Assembly: GCF_029893325.1 (NCBI RefSeq)
Contig: NZ_JARXWL010000004.1
Span: 81,059 to 145,058 of the forward strand
Reading direction: 5' to 3'
Length of the DNA stretch: 64,000 nt
DNA from: Enterococcus sp. PF1-24
GTDB taxonomy: Bacteria > Bacillota > Bacilli > Lactobacillales > Enterococcaceae
Shown: positions 7,321 to 16,257 of the stretch, piece after piece
How positions within the stretch are numbered: the first letter of the stretch is position 1
Layout of the letters: the number at the start of each line of letters is the position of its first letter
The notes under the pieces: model-generated
Database searches by the model: none
Told to the model about the DNA's origin: nothing
The model's input: only the letters and a program-made list of their open reading frames with translations
Made by a program: the position numbers and the translations under genes

Positions 7321-8256
7321 TTATTTTTTTATTTTTGAATAGATATTAGCTAATAGTGCACCAGAAATATTATGCCACACGCTAAAAATCGCTCCCGGAA
7401 CTGGTGCCAAAGCATAATGAGCAAAATGGTTCGTAGCTAGCGAAGCCGCCAAACCAGAATTTTGCATTCCCACTTCAATTGAAATCGCCTTAACTTTAGC
7501 AATATCCAACTTCAAAGCTTTACCAATCATAAAGCCTAATAAATAGCCGCAAAGATTATGAACGATAACCACGCCGATAATCAAGAAACTCGTTTCTAAA
7601 ATCCGCGCTGAATTAGCAGAAACAACTGAACCCGCAATACAAACAATTGATGTAACTGAAACTAAAGGTAAAACCTTAACTAATTTTTCAGTGGTATCCG
7701 CAAACAGTTTATTGATGATAAAACCTAGCGCTATCGGCACAATGATTACCTTAATAATAGATAAAAACATACTTACCATATCGACATCCACCGCTTGCCC
7801 CGCTAATAAATAAGTTAACAAAGGGGTTAAAAATGGTGCTAACAACGTTGAAACACCTGTCATGCCCACTGACAAAGCCACATCTCCGCCCGATAAATAA
7901 GTCATGACATTTGATGAAGTCCCACCAGGGCAAGTCCCCACTAAAACAACACCAATCGTTAATTCTGGTGATAAATTAAATGCTCTTGATAAAGCAAAAG
8001 CTAATAATGGCATAATTGTAAATTGAGCTAAACAACCAATCAACACTTCTTTAGGATGACTAAAAACAACTTTAAAATCCTCCAATTTCAAAGTCAAACC
8101 CATACCGAACATAACAACGCCTAATAAAGTATTGATATAATTCGTTTTTATCCATAAAAATGCTGGCGGATAAAACAAGGCAACAGCCGCTACTAACAAA
8201 ACTATTGCTCCCATGTATTTTCCCGCAAAATTACTTAGTTTTTCTAATGCTTTCAT
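7321..8256 (-). CDS. Bile acid:sodium symporter (BASS/SBF) family transporter
   Basis: A 311-residue membrane protein with nine or ten hydrophobic helices. Family landmarks are VMFGMGLTLKLEDF near residue 48 and GTCPGGTSSNVMTYLSGGD near 115, the latter forming the crossed-helix sodium site in known structures. BASS members carry bile acids, pantoate/ketopantoate, pyruvate or other organic anions with sodium; the sequence does not tell which. The ATG at 8256 follows AAGGAGAG at normal spacing, while an in-frame ATG 11 codons earlier has no site. Single gene, no operon partner. Confidence 0.85.
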   Translation of the reverse strand: MKALEKLSNFAGKYMGAIVLLVAAVALFYPPAFLWIKTNYINTLLGVVMFGMGLTLKLEDFKVVFSHPKEVLIGCLAQFTIMPLLAFALSRAFNLSPELTIGVVLVGTCPGGTSSNVMTYLSGGDVALSVGMTGVSTLLAPFLTPLLTYLLAGQAVDVDMVSMFLSIIKVIIVPIALGFIINKLFADTTEKLVKVLPLVSVTSIVCIAGSVVSANSARILETSFLIIGVVIVHNLCGYLLGFMIGKALKLDIAKVKAISIEVGMQNSGLAASLATNHFAHYALAPVPGAIFSVWHNISGALLANIYSKIKK

Positions 8257-8408
8257 ACTATCTCTCCTTCTCACTAACAAAGCCTTCACAATTTGATTTT
8301 TTAGTTTATTTACTTAATTTTAAACACTTAAAAAATAAAAGCAATAGATTTTTTGGTATTTTCTGATTTTTCTGACATTTAACAGCCAATTCAATTCCTT
8401 CTTTACTC

Positions 8409-8463
8409 AAAAAAGAGAACCTCCCAGATTAGTTAAAGCAATCAACGGAGATTCTCTTTTTTT
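8409..8463. terminator. Hairpin at the 3' end of the 8442-9080 gene
   Basis: AGAGAACCTCC and GGAGATTCTCT pair with one mismatch around a 25-base loop, with a T-run on each strand (minus strand beyond 8415, plus strand 8457-8463). It overlaps the last codons of the minus-strand gene and should end its transcript. Confidence 0.65.
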
Positions 8464-9080
8464 GTTTGATATTTTTTCTTTTTCGGCTTCACAGCAGCGT
8501 AAAAACTTTTTTCAGCGGCATATGAATAAACTACTTCAAATTGATATTTACCTTCCAAATACGCTTGTATCCCTTGTTTAAAAAAGTCATAAACTAATAA
8601 TTGTTTAAATAAACTCCGCTTCTTAGGCGAGCTAAAAATTAAAATATCTGCATTGTACCAATAGCTTTCGTCGATAGCTAGCTGAATGAAAAGCTTCGCA
8701 TATTTTTTAGAAGTTGGTTGCAGGCGTTGTTTCCGGATATTTTCTCTTTCAAAAATCCCAAGCAACAAATCATCAATTTTTTCGCAATATTGTTGCCACA
8801 AATAAGTAACTAGCTTATTGGCTAAAAACCATGATACTAAGCTGAAAATTACGAAAAAAACTAAAAACACGAACAGAAATCCTAAAAAAGAAAAAGCCAT
8901 TTTCATGAAATTATCATTAGCCATCCCCAACTGTCTGACACAAATAAAGATGAAAATCATCGCTAAAATCAAGCCTGAACTTACATAAAAAACTGGTGAT
9001 TTAACAATTGTAAGACTATGTAAAAGCAGCTGATATTGCTTTTCTAGCTTAGTCCACTGGCTATTCTGATTTTTTTTCAT
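8442..9080 (-). CDS. Uncharacterised membrane protein, two helices and a basic tail
   Basis: I do not recognise the 212-residue product. It has a short polar N-terminus, two closely spaced membrane helices (about 30-52 and 62-92), and a cytoplasmic domain of about 115 residues ending in a lysine-rich tail (KPKKKKYQTKKEN). The soluble part contains a YWYNADILIF segment and many aromatic residues but no catalytic motif that I can name. The ATG follows AAGGAG by eight bases. It lies 35 bases downstream of the cupin gene on the same strand, so it may be its distant operon partner. Real expression is likely because of the good start and terminator. Confidence 0.7.
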   Translation of the reverse strand: MKKNQNSQWTKLEKQYQLLLHSLTIVKSPVFYVSSGLILAMIFIFICVRQLGMANDNFMKMAFSFLGFLFVFLVFFVIFSLVSWFLANKLVTYLWQQYCEKIDDLLLGIFERENIRKQRLQPTSKKYAKLFIQLAIDESYWYNADILIFSSPKKRSLFKQLLVYDFFKQGIQAYLEGKYQFEVVYSYAAEKSFYAAVKPKKKKYQTKKENLR

Positions 9081-9115
9081 CCAACAAACTCCTTTGTTTC
9101 ATAATAAATAAGCTA

Positions 9116-9607
9116 TTACTTAGGCAAACTTTCATAAGCTAAGGCCTGAATAATTTTTTCATGCTGCGGATAATCCGCTAACAATTCTGCTTGGGTAAAC
9201 AGTTGAAAATCAGCATCTTCAAAGCCTGGCGTCACTAGGCAACTAACTAAAGCATAATCTCGCGCCACACTAGAACCAAAAATCGTGCCTTTAGGAACAC
9301 AGTAACTTAATTGTTGTCCTTCAGCAATCGCCGTTCCTAAAGCGACCTTTTGATAGCGACCATCAGGAAAAATACAATGCACCAACAACGGCGCGCCAGC
9401 GTGGAAATACCAAATTTCATCGGCTTTCAAGCGATGAAAATGAGAAGGACTACTTTCGGTTAATAAAAAATGAATGGAAGTATATAATGATCGTTCCCCA
9501 TTTTCTCCTGTCACTTTTTGACGACTTTTTTCAACTTGCCGAAAATAACCGCCTTCTGTATGTGGCGCTAATTGTAAATCATTAATCCACTCGCTTGCTG
9601 ATTTCAT
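9116..9607 (-). CDS. Cupin-fold protein, DUF985 family
   Basis: A 163-residue protein of the DUF985 cupin family. It starts with SEWINDLQLAPHTEGGYFRQ, the conserved opening of this family. IHFLLTESSPSHFHRLKADEIWYFH supplies the histidine and acidic residues that bind a metal in cupins, and it ends with a GFEDADFQLFT segment. Members are soluble beta-barrels, sometimes described as sugar epimerase-like, but a reaction is not established. The ATG follows AAAGGAG by nine bases. It lies 14 bases after the NiaR-like gene, and together with chorismate mutase these form a compact minus-strand run. Confidence 0.85.
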   Translation of the reverse strand: MKSASEWINDLQLAPHTEGGYFRQVEKSRQKVTGENGERSLYTSIHFLLTESSPSHFHRLKADEIWYFHAGAPLLVHCIFPDGRYQKVALGTAIAEGQQLSYCVPKGTIFGSSVARDYALVSCLVTPGFEDADFQLFTQAELLADYPQHEKIIQALAYESLPK

Positions 9608-9621
9608 TACCCTTCACTCCT

Positions 9622-10140
9622 TTATTTTTCTTGATATAAGATACCTTTTTCAGCTAAGGCAGCTTTAATTGCGGTTAAATCACTGGGATTTTGATAGCGG
9701 ATAGTATGCAAATGAATGCCAGCAGTTAATTGGGAAAGCAAGGCCGCTGAATTTTTTTGACAATTATCTAAAAAAGCAGTCACTTCTTGCTGATTTTTAA
9801 TATGCAGTCCTCCTTGTAACTCACCGTACAAAGGATGTTCTACAATCACATCAATGATTTCGCCCCCGTTAGCGACAATCGTTAACAATTCTTCTGCCAC
9901 TAAATCTGGTCCATGTTGCACCGCAATTTTCGCCAATAGCCCTTTTTCTTCTTGCTGTAGCAAATAACCTCGTGCAGTGGCGATAATCTCTTGTCCTCCA
10001 GCTCTTAACAAAGCAATATCCCCCACGATAATTTGGCGGCTGACGCCAAAATCTTTGGCGAAACGACTGGCACTAATTGGTTTTTCGCTGTGGGTTAATT
10101 TTTCTAAAATAATCAAACGACGATTTTCTCCATTAGCCAT
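9622..10140 (-). CDS. niaR: NiaR-like nicotinate-responsive repressor (HTH and 3H domains)
   Basis: A 172-residue regulator. The N-terminal helix-turn-helix reads SASRFAKDFGVSRQIIVGDI (about 23-42). The C-terminal 3H domain has its histidines in VEHPLYGELQGGLHI (about 102-116) and GIHLHTI (about 141). NiaR proteins repress NAD precursor uptake or synthesis genes when nicotinate and a metal are bound; no nad or niacin transporter gene lies nearby. The ATG at 10140 follows AAGGAG by eight bases, while an upstream in-frame ATG lacks a site. It overlaps no neighbour and sits between chorismate mutase and the cupin gene. Confidence 0.85.
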   Translation of the reverse strand: MANGENRRLIILEKLTHSEKPISASRFAKDFGVSRQIIVGDIALLRAGGQEIIATARGYLLQQEEKGLLAKIAVQHGPDLVAEELLTIVANGGEIIDVIVEHPLYGELQGGLHIKNQQEVTAFLDNCQKNSAALLSQLTAGIHLHTIRYQNPSDLTAIKAALAEKGILYQEK

Positions 10141-10176
10141 TTTCTCAACTCCTTGCTTAGCTGCAAACAAATGCTT

Positions 10177-10464
10177 TTAGTTAGTTTGCTCTAATTGTTT
10201 TTGTTGGAAAGCTCGCGAATTTTTCATAATATCCACAAAAGTATTGTGAATCGTTGCTTGATAAGCAGGCATTTTTACATAGCTAGCTACTTGGCTTAGC
10301 ACCTTTGCTTCCCGATTATTATCTAAAACTTCAATTTGCCCTTGTCCTTTAATTTCAGCAATTTTTGCTACAGCCGCCATTCGTTCTTCTAGCAGCTGAA
10401 CAATTTTTTTATCAATGGCATCTACTTTTTCTCTTTCAGCGGTTAACATTTGATTTTTATCCAT
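10177..10464 (-). CDS. Chorismate mutase, AroQ class
   Basis: A 95-residue all-helical stand-alone chorismate mutase, converting chorismate to prephenate for Phe and Tyr synthesis. The opening DAIDKKIVQLLEERMAAVAK pattern, with Arg in the first helix, and the ELD/NREAKV-type segment (here DNNREAKVLSQ, about 48-58) are the AroQ hallmarks. Two ATG codons lie in tandem; the second (10464) is better spaced from AGGAG. It is the first gene of a minus-strand run with the NiaR-like and cupin genes. No other aromatic pathway gene is present here. Confidence 0.85.
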   Translation of the reverse strand: MDKNQMLTAEREKVDAIDKKIVQLLEERMAAVAKIAEIKGQGQIEVLDNNREAKVLSQVASYVKMPAYQATIHNTFVDIMKNSRAFQQKQLEQTN

Positions 10465-10661
10465 CATAAACTCCTTTAGCTTTCTCTATAAAAGTACGCA
10501 TTTTTTGGTGATTTATTTTATTTTTTTGTAGTGTTTGAAATACTTTATCAGCATTCTTTTAACGAAGGTTAATTTCTTTAATTATTATATCATGAAATCT
10601 TTTAACAGATGAAAAATCTCAAGAAATATCGAGCAAAAAAGAACTTTTTTTATAAAAAAAG

Positions 10662-10690
10662 TTGACTTTTCCCGCAATTCCTTATACACT
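10662..10690 (+). promoter_or_regulatory. Promoter of the lysine riboswitch transcript
   Basis: TTGACT (10662-10667) and TACACT (10685-10690) are 17 bases apart; TATACA two bases earlier is an alternative -10. Transcription would start about 25 bases before the aptamer. Confidence 0.7.
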
Positions 10691-10719
10691 TCGATTACTA
10701 CTAAAAATTAAATATTCAT

Positions 10720-10910
10720 TGCCTCAGTCATGAGGTAGAGGTTGCGGTTCTGATTAACCCTGTGGAGTATTGAGCTTACTATGAAGCAGGTCTAGGCAGC
10801 GCCGCCGAAATGTAAAAGTTCGCTCTTAACTTTTATGTTGGGACGCAAATCAATAATTTGCGGACTGTCTTAGCAGAAATGCTAAGTTGTGCTATGGATT
10901 GATGAGGTGT
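10720..10910 (+). ncRNA. Lysine riboswitch (L box)
   Basis: The L-box core is clear: GAGGTAGAGGTTGCG (10732-10746), an AGTA turn, GGCAGCGCCGCCGAA near 10795-10809 and TTGGGACGCAAAT near 10838. The P1 helix can form from CCTCAGTCA (10722-10730) and TGATGAGG (10900-10907). A terminator follows directly. The regulated genes encode a polar amino acid ABC transporter, which makes lysine its probable substrate. High lysine should favour P1 and termination. Confidence 0.9.
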
Positions 10911-10919
10911 GCGTTATCA

Positions 10920-10955
10920 TGCACCCTACTATCTTTGTGGGGTGCATTTTATTTT
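10920..10955 (+). terminator. Riboswitch-controlled terminator
   Basis: TGCACCC (10920-10926) pairs with GGGTGCA (10940-10946), then TTTTATTTT. The upstream AGGTG within the P1 3' strand can pair with CACC of the 5' arm, which gives a plausible antiterminator in the absence of lysine. Confidence 0.85.
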
Positions 10956-11013
10956 CAAAAAATCAATTAACCTTAGCAATGTAGGGAAAAATAATACTTT
11001 AAGGAGGATTTTC

Positions 11014-12567
11014 ATGAGAAAGAAATTTTTAACTTTTATCACTGCACTAATGACCACTTTATTTATAGCAACTCCAGCCTTTGCTACTGAAGGAGAATTC
11101 AAAGTCGGGATGGAAGCTGGCTACGCCCCTTTTAACTGGACGCAAACTAACGATAGCCACGGGGCAGTGCCGATTTTCGGTTCAAAAGACGCTTACGCTG
11201 GTGGCTACGATGTGCAAATTGCCAAAAAAATCGCTGAGGGTCTTGATAAGGAATTAGTCATCGTGCAAACTCAATGGGATGGCTTGGCACCCGCGTTACA
11301 ATCAGGTAAAATCGACGCTATTATCGCTGGCATGTCGCCTACTGAAGAACGTAAAAAAGAAATTGATTTTACCGACCCTTATTACGAATCGCATTTAGTA
11401 GTGGTGGTTCAAAAAGATAGCCCGTATGCAGATGCAGAAAAACTGGCAGATTTGGAAGGCGCAAAAATTACCGCTCAATTAAACACGTTCCATTATACGG
11501 TAATCGACCAAATTCCTGGTGTCAAAAAAGAACAAGCTCAAAAAGATTTTTCAGCGATGCGAGTTGCTTTAGCATCGGGAATTATTGATGGCTATGTTAG
11601 TGAACGCCCTGAAGGAGTTACCGCAACAAGTGTAAATAGTAATTTAGCGATGGTGGAATTTTCTGAAGCAAATGGTTTTCAAACCAATCCAGAAGACGTA
11701 CAAGTAGCCGTAGGTATGCGGAAAAACGACGCCGACTTAGTTAAAGTAAATGAAATTTTAGCAACGATTTCTTTAGATGAACAAACAGCTTTAATGGATG
11801 CAGCCATTGAAGAGCAACCTTCTGCTAGTGCGCAAGAAGATGATAGCTTGTTAGATGATTTCAAACAAATCATCAGTCAATATGGAACACTATTTTTACG
11901 CGGCGCAGGTTTAACTTTATTTATCGCCTTATTTGCAACTATCGCCGGTACAGGCATCGGTTTATTGGTAGGTGTTTTCCGCACCTTACCTGAAGCCGAA
12001 AATCCCGTGAAACGTTTCTTGCAAAAAATTGGCAACGGCTTATTAACGATTTACATTGAAGTTTTCCGCGGAACGCCAATGATGGTACAGGCGATGGTCA
12101 TTTTTTATGGCTTAGCTTTAGCTTTTGGCATTAATTTGAATCGAACCTTGGCAGCTGTTTTGATTGTTTCGATTAATACCGGCGCTTATATGTCAGAAAT
12201 CGTCCGTGGTGGGATTTTCGCTGTGGACCCTGGTCAATTCGAAGCCGCTCAAGCAATCGGCATGAATCATCGGCAAACGATGTTAAAAGTCATTTTACCG
12301 CAAGTCATTCGCAATATTTTACCAGCAACTGGTAATGAAATCGTGATTAATATTAAAGATACCGCCGTTTTAAGCGTAATTAGCGTGGGAGATTTATTTT
12401 TCCAAGGAAGTGCTGCTTCTGGAACTAACTTACAATTCTTCCAAACCTTTACAATTATTGGAATTATCTATTTAGTCATGACCGTTTCAGCTACGCAAAT
12501 TTTACGACTAGTTGAAAGAAAAATCGACGGGCCAAACGCTTATGTTAAAGAAGAAGCTGCTAAATAA
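11014..12567 (+). CDS. Amino acid ABC transporter, fused binding protein and permease (probably lysine)
   Basis: A 517-residue fusion. It has a signal peptide ending near TPAFATEG, a periplasmic-type amino acid binding domain (about 28-270), a short acidic linker, and a permease domain of five helices (about 295-510). The permease has the EAA loop EAAQAIGMNHRQTMLKVILP and the FRGTPMMVQAM segment of the polar amino acid (GlnP/HisM) family. Such fusions are common in lactic acid bacteria. The start at 11014 follows AAGGAGGA; an earlier in-frame ATG lies inside the riboswitch terminator. The ATPase gene follows after 58 bases. Control by a lysine riboswitch is the main evidence for lysine as substrate; the sequence alone would allow glutamine or arginine. 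Confidence 0.88.
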   Translation: MRKKFLTFITALMTTLFIATPAFATEGEFKVGMEAGYAPFNWTQTNDSHGAVPIFGSKDAYAGGYDVQIAKKIAEGLDKELVIVQTQWDGLAPALQSGKIDAIIAGMSPTEERKKEIDFTDPYYESHLVVVVQKDSPYADAEKLADLEGAKITAQLNTFHYTVIDQIPGVKKEQAQKDFSAMRVALASGIIDGYVSERPEGVTATSVNSNLAMVEFSEANGFQTNPEDVQVAVGMRKNDADLVKVNEILATISLDEQTALMDAAIEEQPSASAQEDDSLLDDFKQIISQYGTLFLRGAGLTLFIALFATIAGTGIGLLVGVFRTLPEAENPVKRFLQKIGNGLLTIYIEVFRGTPMMVQAMVIFYGLALAFGINLNRTLAAVLIVSINTGAYMSEIVRGGIFAVDPGQFEAAQAIGMNHRQTMLKVILPQVIRNILPATGNEIVINIKDTAVLSVISVGDLFFQGSAASGTNLQFFQTFTIIGIIYLVMTVSATQILRLVERKIDGPNAYVKEEAAK

Positions 12568-12625
12568 CTGAAAAAACAACTTATGAAAAATTAATACCTT
12601 AATACGAAATAGGAGGCCATCTTCA

Positions 12626-13369
12626 ATGAATGAAGTAATCAAAATCGAACATTTGAAAAAGAATTTTGGCGATAACGAAGTTTTAAAAGACGTAAATGTT
12701 ACGGTTAAACAAGGAGAAGTCGTAACGATTATCGGCTCTTCTGGTTCCGGAAAATCAACTTTGTTGCGCTGCATTAACCTTTTAGAAAAACCGACTAGCG
12801 GAAAAATCATTTATAAAGATACCAACGTACTAGAAAAAGGTTATGATTTACCAAAATATCGTACTCATTTAGGTATGGTTTTCCAGCAATTTAATTTATT
12901 TAATAATATGAATGTTTTAGATAACTGTACATCTGGGCAAATTACCGTTTTAAAACGCTCAAAAGAAGAAGCTAAAGCAGTTGCTCTTAAAAATTTAGAA
13001 AAAGTCGGCATGGAACGCTTTATTAACGCGAAACCTGGTCAACTTTCCGGAGGCCAAAAACAACGGGTGGCCATCGCACGAGCTTTATCAATGGATCCTG
13101 ATGTTATGCTCTTTGACGAACCAACTTCGGCTCTTGATCCAGAAATGGTGGGAGAAGTTTTAAAGACCATGAAAGATTTGGTAGACACCGGCTTAACGAT
13201 GGTAATTGTTACTCACGAAATGGCTTTTGCGAGAGATGTTTCTGACCGCATTATTTTCATGGATCAAGGCGTCATCGCTGAAGAAGGTACCGCTGAAGAA
13301 CTTTTCGGAAATCCGAAACACGAAAGAACGAAAGCTTTTCTTTCACGCATTCTCAATCCGACAATTTAA
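12626..13369 (+). CDS. Amino acid ABC transporter ATP-binding protein
   Basis: A 247-residue ATPase of the GlnQ/HisP type that powers the fused binding protein/permease encoded upstream. Walker A is GSSGSGKST (about 37-45), the signature is LSGGQKQR (about 138), Walker B is VMLFDEPTS and the switch histidine lies in VTHEM. Family length is typical. The ATG follows an AGGAGG site. It lies behind the same lysine riboswitch, so both subunits should be controlled together. Confidence 0.9.
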   Translation: MNEVIKIEHLKKNFGDNEVLKDVNVTVKQGEVVTIIGSSGSGKSTLLRCINLLEKPTSGKIIYKDTNVLEKGYDLPKYRTHLGMVFQQFNLFNNMNVLDNCTSGQITVLKRSKEEAKAVALKNLEKVGMERFINAKPGQLSGGQKQRVAIARALSMDPDVMLFDEPTSALDPEMVGEVLKTMKDLVDTGLTMVIVTHEMAFARDVSDRIIFMDQGVIAEEGTAEELFGNPKHERTKAFLSRILNPTI

Positions 13370-13411
13370 GCTTTTCATAACCTTTCGCGAAAAGCCCTAA
13401 AAATAACTCCA

Positions 13412-13461
13412 TAAAAAAACGAGAGAAATTTTCATTTTTGATTATTTTCTCTCTTTTTTTG
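13412..13461 (+). terminator. Terminator after the lysine transporter operon
   Basis: GAGAGAAA and TTTTCTCTC pair around an A/T-rich loop and are followed by seven T. Confidence 0.85.
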
Positions 13462-13654
13462 ATACTTACACTTAGAAATAATTGGAATCCAATCATTTTC
13501 TGTATAATATTAAAAAAACAGAATCGTTGTGTTTACAAACCATAAAAATTACGTTAAAGTGAGTAAAAATATCCTAAATAAAAAATTCTCAGTTCGTTTC
13601 ATCTGACATCTTTACAATTTTGAATTAAAATAAGAATGAATGGAGGGATAGCTT
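13462..13654 (+). promoter_or_regulatory. Upstream region of the first Mga-like regulator
   Basis: A TATAAT hexamer lies at 13503-13508, with TTGGAA 15 bases upstream, which is short spacing. It would leave a leader of about 140 bases without an obvious hairpin. The ribosome site GGAGGG lies before the ATG at 13655. Confidence 0.35.
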
Positions 13655-15166
13655 ATGCTATATGAAGAAATAATGATGGATTCTCCAACTTTGCTGCGTT
13701 TTCGCATTTTTCGCTATTTGATGAAAATCAGTCAAGAAAATTTCCCGATAATACACCTTGCTGAAGATTTCAATTTAAACTACCAACAAGCTGTGATTGA
13801 ATTAACTGCAATCGAAGCAGAATTAAAAGAAATGAAACCCAATCACGAAAATATCTTGATGGGTGCCGGCAAAGTTAACGCGTTACAGCTCGATTGTACT
13901 ATAGATGAATATCGCTACTATTTACTGCAAAAAAGTGTACCTTTTCAATTCATTTTATATTTACTAAATGATGAAAAACCAAATGTTGTTGATTTTTGTG
14001 AAAAATATCAAGTCAGCCGTTCCACTGTTTCTCGCAAAATGGAAAATTTGAAAAACTATTTGCAACAGTATAATTTGCGTTTAACTTATACGAAAGCTAA
14101 CTTGGTAGGTGATGAACGTTTAGTCAGGGTGATGCTGTTTAACTTGATTTGGCTAGGGACTCGCGGCTTAGAGTTGCCTTTAAAAGTCGATCAGAAACAA
14201 GTTAACGATTTGATTCATAAAGTTTCTGAATATTTCCCATTATCTTTAAGTTATTTTGGAAATATTGAACTTCACTATTTTGCGGCTTTATACTTAATCC
14301 GCATTAAACAAGGAAACTTTGTCAAATACGATAAACGCTACAATTTCTTAATGAAGAATAATTCTTATTATGATTTCAAGCGTACCAACTTAATTTCCGA
14401 CGCTTTTGAATTAACTGCTAAACAGCAACAAGCGGAAAGCAGCTTTATCTTTTTCTTATCCCATTACGTACCTTTTTACACGATTAAAGATGAAACTTCT
14501 TTGCAACAAACACTTTATGATTTTTCAGTCAGACCGAACCCAATTTACAGCTTAAACACTGAATTTTTGAATTTCGCTAAAGAAGAATTATTCCGTAAAC
14601 AACCACAAATTTTGGATAATCCTTTAATCTTAGGCAATCTGTTAAATATTGGTTTTACTTTATACGTAACGGAACAATCAATCCCGAATATTCAAACCTT
14701 AGTTACACCTGTTCATAAAAAAGAAAATTGGGAAATCATCTTAGAAGAAAAAATCGCCCAATTCTTTGCGGAAGCAGCGACTAAAAATCAATATTCCTTT
14801 GTCAAATATGTAAAAAATGACTTGGTAGAATCTTACAAAAACATCTTGCTACCTTACTTTAATAGCGTTGATTTTGCTAGTAATTTAAAAGTCGGCTTAG
14901 CACTAGAGCATAATTTTTTACTAGTTAATGATTTACATCAATTTTTAGATGATTTAAAATTTGTTGATAGCGAACTTTATCAACCTCGACGAAATTACGA
15001 TTATGATTTAGTTATCAGCTCATCTCAAATTTTAAGCAAAACCGAACCGAAATTACCAATTTATTTACTAGACTATGCTGATGACGACAAGCTTTTAGCT
15101 TTGTATCAGTATTTACGCAAATTGTATAACCAAAAAAATCTCCACGAAACAATTGCTAACGCCTAA
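13655..15166 (+). CDS. Mga-like helix-turn-helix transcriptional regulator
   Basis: A 503-residue regulator of the Mga/AtxA-like type. The N-terminal third holds two helix-turn-helix regions, the second being VVDFCEKYQVSRSTVSRKME (about 111-130). A long helical middle follows, of the kind that forms PTS-regulated domains in Mga, and a degenerate EIIB-like C-terminus. Members control surface and metabolic genes. It is monocistronic and flanked by the lysine transporter and ruvB, with no obvious adjacent target. A second protein of the same type is encoded at 53040-54572. The ATG follows GGAGGG by seven bases. Its target genes cannot be deduced. Confidence 0.75.
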   Translation: MLYEEIMMDSPTLLRFRIFRYLMKISQENFPIIHLAEDFNLNYQQAVIELTAIEAELKEMKPNHENILMGAGKVNALQLDCTIDEYRYYLLQKSVPFQFILYLLNDEKPNVVDFCEKYQVSRSTVSRKMENLKNYLQQYNLRLTYTKANLVGDERLVRVMLFNLIWLGTRGLELPLKVDQKQVNDLIHKVSEYFPLSLSYFGNIELHYFAALYLIRIKQGNFVKYDKRYNFLMKNNSYYDFKRTNLISDAFELTAKQQQAESSFIFFLSHYVPFYTIKDETSLQQTLYDFSVRPNPIYSLNTEFLNFAKEELFRKQPQILDNPLILGNLLNIGFTLYVTEQSIPNIQTLVTPVHKKENWEIILEEKIAQFFAEAATKNQYSFVKYVKNDLVESYKNILLPYFNSVDFASNLKVGLALEHNFLLVNDLHQFLDDLKFVDSELYQPRRNYDYDLVISSSQILSKTEPKLPIYLLDYADDDKLLALYQYLRKLYNQKNLHETIANA

Positions 15167-15173
15167 AAATTAA

Positions 15174-15221
15174 ACAGACAGCTAATAGTGGCTCAAACCA
15201 CTGCTAGCTGTCTATTTTTTA
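15174..15221. terminator. Bidirectional terminator between the regulator and ruvB
   Basis: CAGACAGCTAATAGTGG and CCACTGCTAGCTGTCT form a long stem with a CTCAAA loop, followed by T6 on the plus strand and an interrupted T-run on the minus strand. It overlaps the ruvB stop codon. Confidence 0.88.
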
Positions 15222-16223
15222 ATCATTTAAAGGCGTTAAGCCGAAATGTTCGTAAGCAAAAGCGGTTACTACTCGACCTCTTGGCGTCCGTTTGATAAAG
15301 CCTTTTTGAATTAAATAAGGCTCATACATATCTTCCACCGTTTCTCGTTCTTCACCAATATTAACCGATAAAGTGCTTAAACCAACTGGCCCCCCGCGAT
15401 AAAGTTCAATCATGGTTTTCAATAATTTTTGATCCACATAATCTAAACCAGCTTTATCCACTTGCAACAAAGTTAAGGCTTGATCAGCGATTTCCCGATT
15501 AATCACGCCATCTGCTTGAACTTGGGCAAAATCTCGCACTCGTTTCAATAAACGGTTGGCAATTCGCGGTGTCCCTCGCGAGCGACGGGCAATTTCAAAA
15601 GCACCGGTTTCCACGATTTCTGTTTGAAAAATATCCGCAGTTCGCAAAACAATATCTTTCAAATCTTGGTCGTCATAGTATTCCATATGACAAATAATCC
15701 CGAAACGATCTCTTAAAGGCGCTGACAGCATGCCTGCACGGGTGGTAGCGCCAATTAATGTAAATGGTGGCAGCGGAAAATGCACCGGATGAGCAGTGGT
15801 TCCTTGACCAACCATAATATCCACATAAAAATCTTCCATCGCCGAATAAAGCATTTCTTCTGCTACTCGTGGCAAACGATGGATTTCATCAATAAACAGC
15901 ACATCGCCAGGCTCTAACTCATTCAAAATCGCTACTAAATCTCCCGGCCGTTCAATCGCCGGTCCACTGGTGGTGCGAATGTTAACCCCCATCTCGTTGG
16001 CAATCACCATCGCCATGGTGGTTTTCCCTAAGCCTGGTGGTCCGTAAAGCAAAACGTGATCCAACGACTCTTGGCGGCTTCGGGCGGCTTCAATATAAAT
16101 ACCTAATTCTTTTTTTACTTTATCTTGACCGATATATTGCCCTAAATATTGTGGGCGTAAAGATTTCTCTAACATTTCTTCTGTTTCAGTTGTTTCCGGC
16201 GAAACAATTCGTTCTTCTTCCAT
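15219..16223 (-). CDS. ruvB: Holliday junction branch migration ATPase RuvB
   Basis: A 334-residue AAA+ helicase that drives branch migration with RuvA in recombination repair. Visible are [20 protein letters not shown] (N-terminal), Walker [10 protein letters not shown] near 60, Walker B LFIDEIHR, sensor GATTRAG and the arginine finger region PLRDRFG. The C-terminal winged helix ends [10 protein letters not shown]. The start at 16223 follows GAGGTG; an in-frame TTG six codons upstream has no site. It lies 34 bases downstream of ruvA in a two-gene operon. Confidence 0.95.
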   Translation of the reverse strand: MEEERIVSPETTETEEMLEKSLRPQYLGQYIGQDKVKKELGIYIEAARSRQESLDHVLLYGPPGLGKTTMAMVIANEMGVNIRTTSGPAIERPGDLVAILNELEPGDVLFIDEIHRLPRVAEEMLYSAMEDFYVDIMVGQGTTAHPVHFPLPPFTLIGATTRAGMLSAPLRDRFGIICHMEYYDDQDLKDIVLRTADIFQTEIVETGAFEIARRSRGTPRIANRLLKRVRDFAQVQADGVINREIADQALTLLQVDKAGLDYVDQKLLKTMIELYRGGPVGLSTLSVNIGEERETVEDMYEPYLIQKGFIKRTPRGRVVTAFAYEHFGLTPLND

Positions 16224-16257
16224 AAGACACCTCTTTTCCAAGCAAATGCAAGATCAT

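Noticed and set aside
10909..11013. Upstream in-frame ATG as start of the lysine transporter
   Set aside because: It lies within the riboswitch and terminator, has no ribosome site and would hide the signal peptide. The ATG at 11014 has AAGGAGGA.
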